Positions 1 to 7,000 of a stretch of DNA of 7,353 nucleotides are shown piece by piece. Source of the stretch: Candidatus Melainabacteria bacterium. Lineage in GTDB: Bacteria > Actinomycetota > Actinomycetes > Mycobacteriales > Pseudonocardiaceae. Every line of letters begins with the position of its first letter. Position 1 is the stretch's first letter. Both the position numbers and the translations under genes were made by a program. The stretch lies in assembly GCA_903970565.1 (NCBI GenBank), contig CAJCJE010000337.1, forward strand, positions 1 to 7,353, read 5' to 3'. The notes beneath the pieces are model-generated. The model did no database searches, was not told the origin of the DNA, and saw nothing but the letters and a program-made list of their open reading frames with translations.

Positions 1-469
1 CGGCCAGTTGCTCGGGGGGTGCGTAGGCGAGCAGCGCCTTGCCGACTCCGGTGCAGTACGCCGGCATCCGGCCGCCGACCCTGGACCCGATCTTCGGGCC
101 GTGTCGGCCGGCTATTTTGTGGATATAGACCACTTCCGCGCCATCCAGCACGGCCAGGTGCACGGTTTCATGGGTGGCCTCGAACAGGTCGGCCAGAAAC
201 GGCGCGGCGGCCTCGCGCAGGCCGCGTTGCAGTGGGGCGCGCTGGCCCAACTCGAACAGCGCCATGCCGAGCCGGATACCGGTCGGCGTGCGTTCGATGA
301 TGCGCCAGGTCGCCAACTCGGTCAGCAACCGGTGCGCGGTGGTTTTCGGGATACCGGCCCGGCGCGCGAGTTCGGCCAGCGACAGTTCACCCTCGCCCGG
401 CTGGAACGCCGACAACAGCGACATGGTCCGGCCGAGTACCGAGTTGGGCGGTTGGTCAGGGGCGCTCAT
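1..469 (-). CDS. IclR-family transcriptional regulator, N-terminal part (cut by window edge)
   Basis: This is the first 156 codons of a DNA-binding regulator reading leftwards out of the window. IclR proteins are usually about 250 residues, so roughly the C-terminal 40% is missing. Residues about 10-75 form the winged helix-turn-helix: [21 protein letters not shown] (30-50) is the helix-turn-helix with the typical recognition-helix pattern, followed by a wing ending TPTGIRLG. Residues from about 85 begin the effector-binding domain, with [19 protein letters not shown] and the family hallmark [14 protein letters not shown] (136-149). The ATG at 469 is the only plausible start near the helix-turn-helix; no strong Shine-Dalgarno sequence precedes it. 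The gene is divergent from the aldehyde dehydrogenase, and an inverted repeat lies 24 bp upstream of its start. The arrangement suggests it controls the adjacent catabolic genes and itself. Family assignment is firm from sequence; the effector (probably an aromatic or other pathway metabolite) is unknown. Confidence 0.93.
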   Translation of the reverse strand, partial: MSAPDQPPNSVLGRTMSLLSAFQPGEGELSLAELARRAGIPKTTAHRLLTELATWRIIERTPTGIRLGMALFELGQRAPLQRGLREAAAPFLADLFEATHETVHLAVLDGAEVVYIHKIAGRHGPKIGSRVGGRMPAYCTGVGKALLAYAPPEQLA

Positions 470-492
470 ACGTCCATGATGCCGGAGGTGCC

Positions 493-509
493 GTTCCGCT
501 CACCGGAAC
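493..509. promoter_or_regulatory. Candidate IclR operator, copy 1 (divergent IclR/mhpF promoter region)
   Basis: The inverted repeat GTTCCGCTCACCGGAAC has 6-bp arms (GTTCCG/CGGAAC) around a 5-bp centre. It sits in the 84-bp gap between the divergent regulator (start 469) and the dehydrogenase (start 554). It matches the repeat at 3398-3414 at 15 of 17 positions, in the same orientation. Many IclR regulators bind short GC-rich palindromes of this size next to their own gene. That this regulator binds here is inferred from position and repetition. Confidence 0.7.
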
Positions 510-553
510 GCCGGAGTTCTCCCGGAGGGCCGGTCGCGGTCAGGCTGAGTGGC

Positions 554-1462
554 ATGAGCCCACCGAAAGTCACGGCCGCCATCGTCGGGCCAGGCAATAT
601 CGGCACCGATCTGCTGGCGAAGCTGCGGCGCGCAGAGTCCATCGAGGTCGGCTACGTGGTCGGCGTCGTCGAGTCCGACGGGTTGGCCCGTGCCCGGTCG
701 CTGGGCATCGAGGCTTCCGCCGAGGGCGTCGACTGGCTGCTGCGGCAGCGGCCACTGCCGGAGATCGTGTTCGAGGCGACCTCGGCGGCGGCCCATCGGG
801 CGAACGCGCCGAAGTACGCGGCGGCCGGGATTCAGGCGGTCGACCTGACACCGGCCCATCTCGGTCCGATGGTGTGTCCGCCGGTGAACCTGGCGCGGCA
901 CCTTGCCGAGCCCAACGTCTCGATGATCACCTGCGGCGGGCAGGCGACGATCCCGATGGTGTACGCGGTGTCGCGGGTGACCCCGGTGCCGTACGCGGAG
1001 ATCGTGGCGTCGGTGTCCTCGCGGTCGGCCGGGCCGGGCACGCGGGCGAACATCGACGAGTTCACCCACACCACCTCGCGGGCGGTCGCCGAGATCGGCG
1101 GCGCCGCGCGGGGCAAGGCGATCATCATCCTCAACCCGGTCGAGCCGCCGATGATCATGCGGGACACCGTGTTCTGCATGATCGGCGCGGACGTCGACGA
1201 GGCGGCCATCACCACGTCGATCCACCAGGTCGCCGACCAGGTGCGCGAGTACGTGCCCGGATACGCGCTGCGCGCCGAGCCGCAGTTCGACCAGCCGCGT
1301 GCCGAATGGGGCGGCCACGGCCGGGTCGCGGTGTTCCTGGAAGTGAAGGGCAACGGTGACTATCTGCCGGAGTACGCCGGCAATCTGGACATCATGACGG
1401 CAGCGGCGGCGCGGGTCGGCGACCTGATGGCGTCGGCGAAACTGAAGGCAGGGTCGAGATGA
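554..1462 (+). CDS. mhpF: Acetaldehyde dehydrogenase (acylating), partner of the oxovalerate aldolase
   Basis: This cytoplasmic enzyme oxidises acetaldehyde (or propanal) with NAD+ and CoA to the acyl-CoA, the last step of the meta-cleavage lower pathway. The product is 302 residues, the normal size for the MhpF/DmpF/BphJ/HsaG family. The N-terminus carries the NAD-binding motif [14 protein letters not shown] (8-21). The catalytic cysteine is Cys127 in [11 protein letters not shown], and the conserved MRDTVF segment contains Asp204. The ATG at 554 gives the standard N-terminus just before the dinucleotide fold; the frame stays open far upstream, but that stretch is antisense to the regulator gene. 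No good Shine-Dalgarno sequence lies at the usual distance (GGAGGG at 524-529 is 24 nt away). The stop codon overlaps the next start as ATGA. In known members the protein forms a complex with the aldolase and receives the aldehyde by channelling. In steroid degraders the orthologue (HsaG) prefers propanal, so the physiological aldehyde is not settled here. Confidence 0.95.
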   Translation: MSPPKVTAAIVGPGNIGTDLLAKLRRAESIEVGYVVGVVESDGLARARSLGIEASAEGVDWLLRQRPLPEIVFEATSAAAHRANAPKYAAAGIQAVDLTPAHLGPMVCPPVNLARHLAEPNVSMITCGGQATIPMVYAVSRVTPVPYAEIVASVSSRSAGPGTRANIDEFTHTTSRAVAEIGGAARGKAIIILNPVEPPMIMRDTVFCMIGADVDEAAITTSIHQVADQVREYVPGYALRAEPQFDQPRAEWGGHGRVAVFLEVKGNGDYLPEYAGNLDIMTAAAARVGDLMASAKLKAGSR

Positions 1463-2493
1463 GCACGCCATCGGGCGGTACCCACGACATTCGCATCACC
1501 GACACCACGTTGCGCGACGGCAGCCACGCGATGGCCCACCAGTTCACCGAGGCGCAGGTGCGGTCCACCGTGTACGCGCTGGACCGGGCCGGCGTCGAGG
1601 TGATCGAGGTGACCCACGGCGACGGTCTCGGGGGTTCCTCCTTCAACTACGGATTTTCCGCCGAGGACGAGATCAAGCTGGTCGCGGCGGCCGTCGACGA
1701 GGCCACCACGGCGGAGATCGCGGTGCTGCTGGTGCCGGGGATCGGCACGCGCGAGGAGCTGCGGATGGCGTTCGACGTCGGCGCGCGGGTGGCCAGGATC
1801 GCGACGCACTGCACCGAGGCGGACGTGTCCATCCAGCACTTCGGCCTCGCCAGCGAACTCGGCATGGAGACCGTCGGTTTTCTGATGATGGCGCACCGGA
1901 CCACGCCGGAGGAGTTGGCCAGGCAGGCTCGGATCATGGTCGACGCGGGCGCGCAGTGCGTCTACTGCGTGGACTCGGCCGGGGCACTGGTGCTGGACAC
2001 CGCGCAGGTCCGGGTCGAGGCGATCGTGCGGGAGATCGGCGACCAGGCGCAGGTCGGGTTCCACGGCCACCAGAACCTCTCCCTCGGCGTCGCCAACTCG
2101 GTGCTGGCCTACCGCAACGGGGCCCGGCAGATCGACGGCGCGCTGTGCGCGCTGGGCGCCGGCGCCGGCAACGCGCCGACCGAGGTGCTCGCCGCGACCT
2201 TCGACAAAATGGGCATCGACACCGGGGTGAACGTGGCCGGGGTGCTCGCGGCGGCCGAGGAGGTGGTCAAGCCGTACCTGCCGAGGTGGCCGTCGATGGA
2301 CCGCAACGCCATCGTGCAGGGCTATGCCGGGGTGTACTCCAGTTTCCTGCTGCACGCCGAGCGAGCCGCGCTGCGCTACGGCGTCGCCGCGCACGACATC
2401 CTGGCCAGGGTCGGCGAACTCGGCTACGTCGGCGGCCAGGAGGACATGATCATCGACGTGGCGATCCAACTCGCGCAGGACAACGCCGGCTGA
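1459..2493 (+). CDS. mhpE: 4-hydroxy-2-oxovalerate aldolase
   Basis: This is a divalent-metal-dependent class II aldolase that splits 4-hydroxy-2-oxopentanoate into pyruvate and acetaldehyde; relatives such as HsaF take the oxohexanoate and give propanal. It has 344 residues, as expected. It begins with the HMGL-like TIM-barrel signature [17 protein letters not shown] (13-29), containing the catalytic Arg19, metal-ligand Asp20 and the active-site histidine region (His23). Metal-binding His202 and His204 lie in [11 protein letters not shown]. The C-terminal part (from about 265) matches the DmpG-type communication domain that contacts the dehydrogenase and includes the [12 protein letters not shown] region. 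The ATG at 1459 overlaps the dehydrogenase stop by 4 bp, which implies translational coupling and equal supply of the two subunits of the channelling complex; GGCAGGG at 1447-1453 can serve as ribosome binding site. A hairpin follows the stop codon. Confidence 0.96.
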   Translation: MSTPSGGTHDIRITDTTLRDGSHAMAHQFTEAQVRSTVYALDRAGVEVIEVTHGDGLGGSSFNYGFSAEDEIKLVAAAVDEATTAEIAVLLVPGIGTREELRMAFDVGARVARIATHCTEADVSIQHFGLASELGMETVGFLMMAHRTTPEELARQARIMVDAGAQCVYCVDSAGALVLDTAQVRVEAIVREIGDQAQVGFHGHQNLSLGVANSVLAYRNGARQIDGALCALGAGAGNAPTEVLAATFDKMGIDTGVNVAGVLAAAEEVVKPYLPRWPSMDRNAIVQGYAGVYSSFLLHAERAALRYGVAAHDILARVGELGYVGGQEDMIIDVAIQLAQDNAG

Positions 2494-2503
2494 GACCGAT
2501 CGT

Positions 2504-2537
2504 GTTGTGGCGTCGTCGACACCGGCGGCGCCGCAAC
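2504..2537 (+). terminator. Candidate hairpin terminator after the mhpFE operon
   Basis: Bases 2504-2517 can pair with 2524-2537 around a six-base loop, giving a 14-bp stem with three G-U pairs in plus-strand RNA. It starts 11 nt after the aldolase stop. No U-tract follows, which is common for actinobacterial terminators. In minus-strand RNA the three G-U pairs become A-C mismatches, so the structure should favour plus-strand transcripts. Function is inferred from position and structure. Confidence 0.5.
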
Positions 2538-2541
2538 CGAG

Positions 2542-3327
2542 TTATCGGCCGATGTGGACGGTGATCGAGCCGAGCCGGTCGAACTCGGCGTGGAACTCGT
2601 CGCCCTCGGCCAACGGGACCGCGGCGTGCAGCGCGCCGGTCATGATCACGTGGTCGGCCTCCAGGGTGACGCCGTGCGCGCCGAGGGTGTTGGCCAACCA
2701 GGCAACCACCGCGACCGGATCGCCGAGCGCCGCCGCGCCGGCCGCCGTGTCCACCAGTTCGCCGTTGCGCCACAGCACCATACCGGTCAGGCGCGGGTCG
2801 AACCCGTCGATCGGGACCACCCGCTCGGCAATGGCCATCGCCCCGTTGGAGGCCAGGTCGGCCACGGTGTCGGCCAGCCGGATACGCCAGTCCGCGATGC
2901 GCGAGTCGACGATCTCCATACCGGCGATGGCGCCGGAGATGGCCGCTCGCGCTCTCTCGGTGCTCACCCCCGGTCCGCGCAGCGACTCGCCGAGGACGAA
3001 GACGATCTCCGCCTCGATCTTGGGCGCGATGAACGTCGACAGCGGGATCGTGTCGCCGTCGTGGTAGACGGTGGAGGCCAGCACCGGACCGTAGTCGGGC
3101 ACGTCGATTCCCAGCAACCGCTGCATCGGCTCGGCGGTCAGCCCGACCTTGTGGCCGATCACCCGGTCGCCGTCCGCGCACAGCAGCGCGACCAGTTCCT
3201 GCTGGATCGCGTAGCCCTCGGCGAGGCCCATCTCCGGCTCGTCATCGGTGAACGGCGCGATCGGCACCCCGGTCTGCCGCGCCTGGTAGAGGGCCTTGGC
3301 CTTGGCCACTGGGTCGGTCAACGGCAT
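2542..3327 (-). CDS. mhpD: 2-hydroxypenta-2,4-dienoate (2-keto-4-pentenoate) hydratase family protein
   Basis: This probably adds water to 2-hydroxypenta-2,4-dienoate (or its hexadienoate homologue) to form the 4-hydroxy-2-oxoacid used by the neighbouring aldolase. It has 261 residues, close to MhpD and HsaE. Family segments visible are GHKVGLTAEPMQRLLGID (58-75) with Lys60, PDYGPVL (77-83), the metal-ligand pair Glu105 and Glu107 in IEAEIVFVL, the third ligand Glu138 in MEIVDSRIADW, and DTVADLAS (153-160). The ATG at 3327 is chosen because a strong GGAGGAG (3333-3339) sits five bases upstream; the longer open frame to 3456 would run through the operator. It is encoded opposite and convergent to mhpFE, unlike the usual co-directional cluster, and divergent from the cupin. 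Closely related 2-oxo-3-hexenedioate decarboxylases (DmpH type) share all these motifs, so hydratase versus decarboxylase rests mainly on the aldolase/dehydrogenase neighbours. Confidence 0.88.
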   Translation of the reverse strand: MPLTDPVAKAKALYQARQTGVPIAPFTDDEPEMGLAEGYAIQQELVALLCADGDRVIGHKVGLTAEPMQRLLGIDVPDYGPVLASTVYHDGDTIPLSTFIAPKIEAEIVFVLGESLRGPGVSTERARAAISGAIAGMEIVDSRIADWRIRLADTVADLASNGAMAIAERVVPIDGFDPRLTGMVLWRNGELVDTAAGAAALGDPVAVVAWLANTLGAHGVTLEADHVIMTGALHAAVPLAEGDEFHAEFDRLGSITVHIGR

Positions 3328-3332
3328 CTCGA

Positions 3333-3339
3333 CTCCTCC
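3333..3339 (-). promoter_or_regulatory. Ribosome binding site of the hydratase gene
   Basis: The minus strand reads GGAGGAG five bases before the ATG at 3327. It decides the start in favour of 3327 over the upstream in-frame ATG at 3456. Confidence 0.8.
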
Positions 3340-3380
3340 GCACGGGTGCTGGACGCTGTGATGGTGGCGGCTGGCCCGCG

Positions 3381-3408
3381 ATCCTGTCATCGTCGGCGTT
3401 CCACTCAG
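3381..3408 (-). promoter_or_regulatory. Possible promoter of the hydratase gene overlapping the operator
   Basis: On the minus strand, CAGGAT (3381-3386) resembles an actinobacterial -10 element. CTGAGT (3403-3408) lies 16 bp further upstream and matches the -35 consensus TTGACA at only three positions. The latter falls inside the centre of the inverted repeat, which would fit repression by blocking RNA polymerase. The match is weak, so this is a suggestion only. Confidence 0.3.
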
Positions 3409-3420
3409 CGGAACGCCGAC
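3392..3420. promoter_or_regulatory. Candidate IclR operator, copy 2 (divergent mhpD/cupin promoter region)
   Basis: This is a perfect inverted repeat with 11-bp arms (GTCGGCGTTCC and GGAACGCCGAC) around a 7-bp centre. Its core, GTTCCACTCAGCGGAAC at 3398-3414, matches the repeat beside the IclR gene (493-509) at 15 of 17 positions. It lies in the 179-bp gap between two divergent starts, 64 bp from the hydratase ATG and 86 bp from the cupin ATG, so one site could control both. The rest of this gap shows no other clear structure. Binding by the window's IclR protein is inferred. Confidence 0.75.
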
Positions 3421-3492
3421 TCCTGGTGCGCTACCGGTACCCCTGGCGGACACCACCGGTCGAGGAGATGATCAGGGCACGACCGCGACCAG

Positions 3493-3499
3493 AAAGGGA
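3493..3499 (+). promoter_or_regulatory. Ribosome binding site of the cupin gene
   Basis: The purine-rich AAAGGGA lies seven bases before the ATG at 3507. It supports that start over an in-frame ATG at 3426 that directly follows the operator and over a second ATG at 3513. Confidence 0.7.
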
Positions 3500-3506
3500 C
3501 AGCGCC

Positions 3507-3974
3507 ATGAGCATGGCCTACCTCGCGCAGCCCGACCAGCAGCAGACGCTCGAATGGCTCGACGGCGGCACGTTCTCGGTGCTGCTGGACAGCGCGGCCA
3601 CCGACGGGCAGCTGACCGTCGGCCGGTTCAACGTCAGCAGGGGCGAGGCCCCGCCGTATCACATGCACACCCGCGAAGACGAGATCTTCATGCTCATCAC
3701 GGGCACCGCGCTGCTGTGGTCCGACGACAAGCAGATGGAACTGTCCGAGGGCGGCATCGTCTTCCTGCCGAAGAACGTCCCGCACGGCTACCGGATCACC
3801 TCCGACACCGCGGACCTGCTGCTGATCTGCACCCCGGCCGGCATCGAGGGCATGTTCCGGCAGGCCGGCCGGGACCTGTCGACGCCGCGTCCGGAGGGTT
3901 TCGAGATCTCCCCGGACGCGATGGCCGCCGCTGCCGACGCCTTCGGCCAGGTCATCCTCGGACCGCCGCGCTGA
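3507..3974 (+). CDS. Small single-domain cupin protein (possible metal-dependent dioxygenase or isomerase)
   Basis: This encodes a 155-residue cytoplasmic protein with no signal peptide or membrane segment. Cupin motif 1 is complete: Gly46, His52, His54, Glu59 and Gly66 keep the G-x5-HxH-x4-E-x6-G spacing, within GEAPPYHMHTREDEIFMLITG. Motif 2 (GGIVFLPKNVPHGY, 82-95) supplies Pro88 and the fourth metal ligand His93, with Asn90 in place of the usual glycine. All four metal-binding residues are therefore present and the protein is likely an active metalloenzyme. The closest recognisable group is small actinobacterial cupins often labelled quercetin 2,3-dioxygenase-like, but that label is loose and the substrate cannot be read from sequence. 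Residues 120-155 form a C-terminal tail rich in Ala and acidic residues (DAMAAAADAF) that is probably helical. The gene is divergent from the hydratase and shares its operator region, so a role in the same catabolic route is inferred. It is convergent to the carboxylase, 56 bp away. Confidence 0.88.
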   Translation: MSMAYLAQPDQQQTLEWLDGGTFSVLLDSAATDGQLTVGRFNVSRGEAPPYHMHTREDEIFMLITGTALLWSDDKQMELSEGGIVFLPKNVPHGYRITSDTADLLLICTPAGIEGMFRQAGRDLSTPRPEGFEISPDAMAAAADAFGQVILGPPR

Positions 3975-3985
3975 CCCCCACCGCA

Positions 3986-4018
3986 GTCCGATATCCGTTC
4001 GGAATGGACGGTGCGGAC
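3986..4018. terminator. Nested hairpin between convergent cupin and carboxylase genes
   Basis: An outer stem GTCCG (3986-3990)/CGGAC (4014-4018) encloses an inner stem CCGTTC (3995-4000)/GGACGG (4006-4011) with a five-base loop. The inner stem has one G-U pair in plus-strand RNA and one mismatch in minus-strand RNA. It occupies most of the 56-bp gap between the two stop codons and could terminate transcription from both sides. There is no T-tract; the call rests on position and modest structure. Confidence 0.35.
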
Positions 4019-4030
4019 GCCTGTCGAGGG

Positions 4031-7000
4031 TCACCAGGTGTCGACGTACCGGCCGGCCCGCTCGGTGGTCGGCTGCCAGGCGCCGACGACGTCGGTGATC
4101 CACTGGCGGGTGTCGGCCGGGTCGATCACGTCGTCGATCTCGAAGACCATCGCCGCGTTGACCGCCTTGCCCGACTCGTAGTGCCGCGCCAGGAGTTCTG
4201 AATAGCGTTGCCGCCGCTGGTGTTCGTCGGACAGCGCGGCGAGTTCCTTGCCGTAGCCCAGCCGCACCGCGCCCTCCAGGCCCATCGGGCCGAGTTCGCC
4301 GGTCGGCCAGGCCACCGTCGCCAGCGTCTCCCGGAAACCGCCGGCGGCCATCGCCTGCGCGCCCAGCCCGTAACCCTTGCGCAGCACCACGGTGATCATC
4401 GGCACCCTCAGCTGCGCGCCGACGACGAACAGCCGCGAGAAGTGCCGCACCGTGGCGGCCCGCTCGGAGTCGGGGCCGACCATGAAACCGGGCGTGTCGC
4501 ACAGCGACACCACGGGCAGGCCGTGCGCGTCGCACAGTTGCAGGAACCGCGCCAGCTTGTCGGCGGCGTCGGCGTCGATCGCACCGCCGAGGCGCGCCGG
4601 ATTGTTGGCGACCAGCCCCATCGGCCGACCGGCGACGCGGATCAACGCGGTCACGACGCCGAGCCCGAAACCGGCCCGCAGCTCCAGCACGGAATCGGTG
4701 TCGGCCAGCCCGTCGACCACCCGCCGAACGTCATAGACCCGCAACCGGTTCTCCGGCACCATCCGGCGAAGCAGACGCTGGTCCGCGCAGTCCCATTTCG
4801 GTTGGGTGCCCTGGAAGTAGCTGAGGTAGCGCCTGGCGACCGCGACCGCCTCGGCATCGCCGTCGACCAGAACGTCGACCACGCCGTTGGGCACCTGCAC
4901 GGACATCGGCCCGACCTCCTCCGGCGCGAACCGGCCGAGACCGCCGCCCTCGATCATCGCGGGTCCGGCCATGCCCAGCGTCGAGTCCTCGGTCGCGATG
5001 ATCACGTCGCAGCTGCCCAGCAGCGCGGCATTGCCGGCGAAGCACCGCCCGGTCAGCACCCCGACCGTCGGCACCTGGCCGCTGAGCCGGCCCATCGCCG
5101 CGAACGTGCCGCAGTCCAGCCAGGACGAGGACACCTCCGCCGGATCGACGTCGCCGGGTCGCCCGCCGCCGCCCTCGGCGAACAGCACCACCGGCAACCG
5201 GCGGCGCAGCGCGATCTCCAGCATCCGATCGGTCTTGCGATGTCCGAAGAACCCCTGCGTGCCGGCGAGCACGGTGTAGTCGTAGCCGAGCACGGCACAC
5301 TGCGTTCCCTCGCCCTCCGGTCCGTTGATCCGCGCCAGGCCGAGCACGATGCCGTCCGCCGGGGTCGCGGCCATCAGGTCTGACAGGGAGCGGCGGCGGC
5401 GCTGGGCCGCGATGGCCAGCGAACCGTATTCGGTGAAGCTGCCCTCGTCGACGAGATCGGCGAGGTTCTCCCGGATGGTCCGATGCCCGGTCCGGTGCCG
5501 ACGCGCGAGCGCCTCCGGCCGCGCGGCATCGGCCCCCAGCGCGTGTCTGGCGTACAGATCGGCCAGATCCGGCCGCACGACATCGGGATCGACCGCGACC
5601 TCCGGCCCGGTCCGCACCGCGTCGACCTCGGCCGGCGCGAACCGCACCAACACCTGACCCACCGTGATCCGGGCGCCCGAACTGACCTCGACGGCCGTCA
5701 CCCGGCCACCCGGACCCGCCGTGATCACCTGTTCCATCTTCATCGACTCGACGATCACCACCGGCGCGTTCGCCGGCACGCGCTCACCCGGCCCCACCTC
5801 GACCGAGACGACCGTCCCCGCACAATCCGCGACCACCTCGGAAATCTCGCCGGTCGACTCCTCGGCGTCGAACCCGGCCTCGGCCGGTTGGCCGGGCAGG
5901 AGATCGGTGGTGGCCCGGCCGGCGGTGAAGACCGGATCGGTGAGGATCGCGCCGAGCACCGCCGCGTTCGTGTCGACCCCGTCGACGGCCAGTTCGGCGA
6001 GCGCGCGGGCGGCCTGGGCGGCGGCGGAGGCGAAGTCGCCGTGCCGGGTACGGGTGACGATCTTGGCCAGCAGCGGGTCGAACCGTCCGTCGACGCGCAG
6101 TCCGGCCTCGGCGTGCGTGTCGACCCGAACCCCCGGCCCGCCCGGCGGCCGGAAACCGCGCACCGTGCCGGTCGCCGCGTGGACCTGCCCGTCGGCCCCG
6201 ATCCGCTCGGTGTTCACCCTGGCCTGGATGGCGAACCCGACCGGGGCCGCGCCGACCGAACTGGTGAGGCCGAGATCGGCGAGGCTCGCCCCGTCGGCGA
6301 GGCGCAGCTGGGTGCGGACCAGGTCGATACCGGTGATCTCCTCGGTGACCGGGTGCTCGACCTGCAACCGAGGATTCACCTCGATGAACGCGGCGACCAG
6401 GTCACCGCGAACCAGCGCGTCCGCGTCGAGCAGGAACTCCACCGTGCCCACGCCGCCGTAGGAAGGAGTCTCGACCATCCGCAGCGCGTGTCCGGCGAGC
6501 AGGTCACGCTGGGCACCGGTCAGCACCGGGCACGGCGCGACCTCGATCAGCTTCTGCTGCCGGCGCTGCACGCTACAGTCCCGCTCGCCGAGAGATACGA
6601 CCGCTCCGGTGCCGTCGCCGACGATCTGCACCTCGACATGCTTGGCCGGGCGCAACAACCGCTCCAGGTAGACCTCGCCGGGGCCCGCCGGGGTGCGCGC
6701 CTCCGACCGGCAGCGCTCGATGGCCTGGGCCAGCCGGTCCGGCTCGGTCACCACCCGGATGCCGCGTCCACCACCGCCGGCGACCGCCTTCACCATCACA
6801 CCGCCCGGCTGCGCGGCGAGGAAGTCGCGAGCGCGGGGGAGGGACACCCCCGGCTCGGTCGCCTCCAGTACCGGCACGCCGACCGAGACGGCGTGCGCCC
6901 GAGCCCTCGCCTTGTCGCCGAACAGCGCGAGCACCTCGGGACTCGGCCCGACGAACCGCAGACCGGCATCGGCGCACGCGCGGGCGAAAGCCGCGTCCTC

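Noticed and set aside
8..553. Open frame continuing upstream of the dehydrogenase start, giving a 484-residue protein
   Set aside because: The upstream part is antisense to a clear IclR coding region, has no family similarity, and would run through the operator. The family N-terminus (NAD-binding motif) fits the ATG at 554.
872..880. Cys108 of the dehydrogenase (MVCPPVN) as the catalytic cysteine
   Set aside because: The family catalytic cysteine lies in the TCGGQATIP motif, which is Cys127 here.
500..3181. Several minus-strand frames opposite mhpF and mhpE and one in another frame of mhpD
   Set aside because: All are Arg/Ala/Pro-rich shadows without recognisable motifs, overlapping firmly identified enzymes.
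3328..3456. Longer N-terminus for the hydratase starting at 3456
   Set aside because: The extension would cross the inverted repeat and lacks family resemblance, whereas the ATG at 3327 has an excellent ribosome binding site and gives the usual family length.
3426..3506. Longer N-terminus for the cupin starting at 3426
   Set aside because: The added 27 residues are Arg/Pro-rich and unlike the family, and AAAGGGA precedes the ATG at 3507 at the correct distance.
4208..5383. Plus-strand open frame of about 391 codons opposite the carboxyltransferase region
   Set aside because: It has the same shadow character (His/Arg/Gln-rich, no motif), and the opposite strand is clearly coding.
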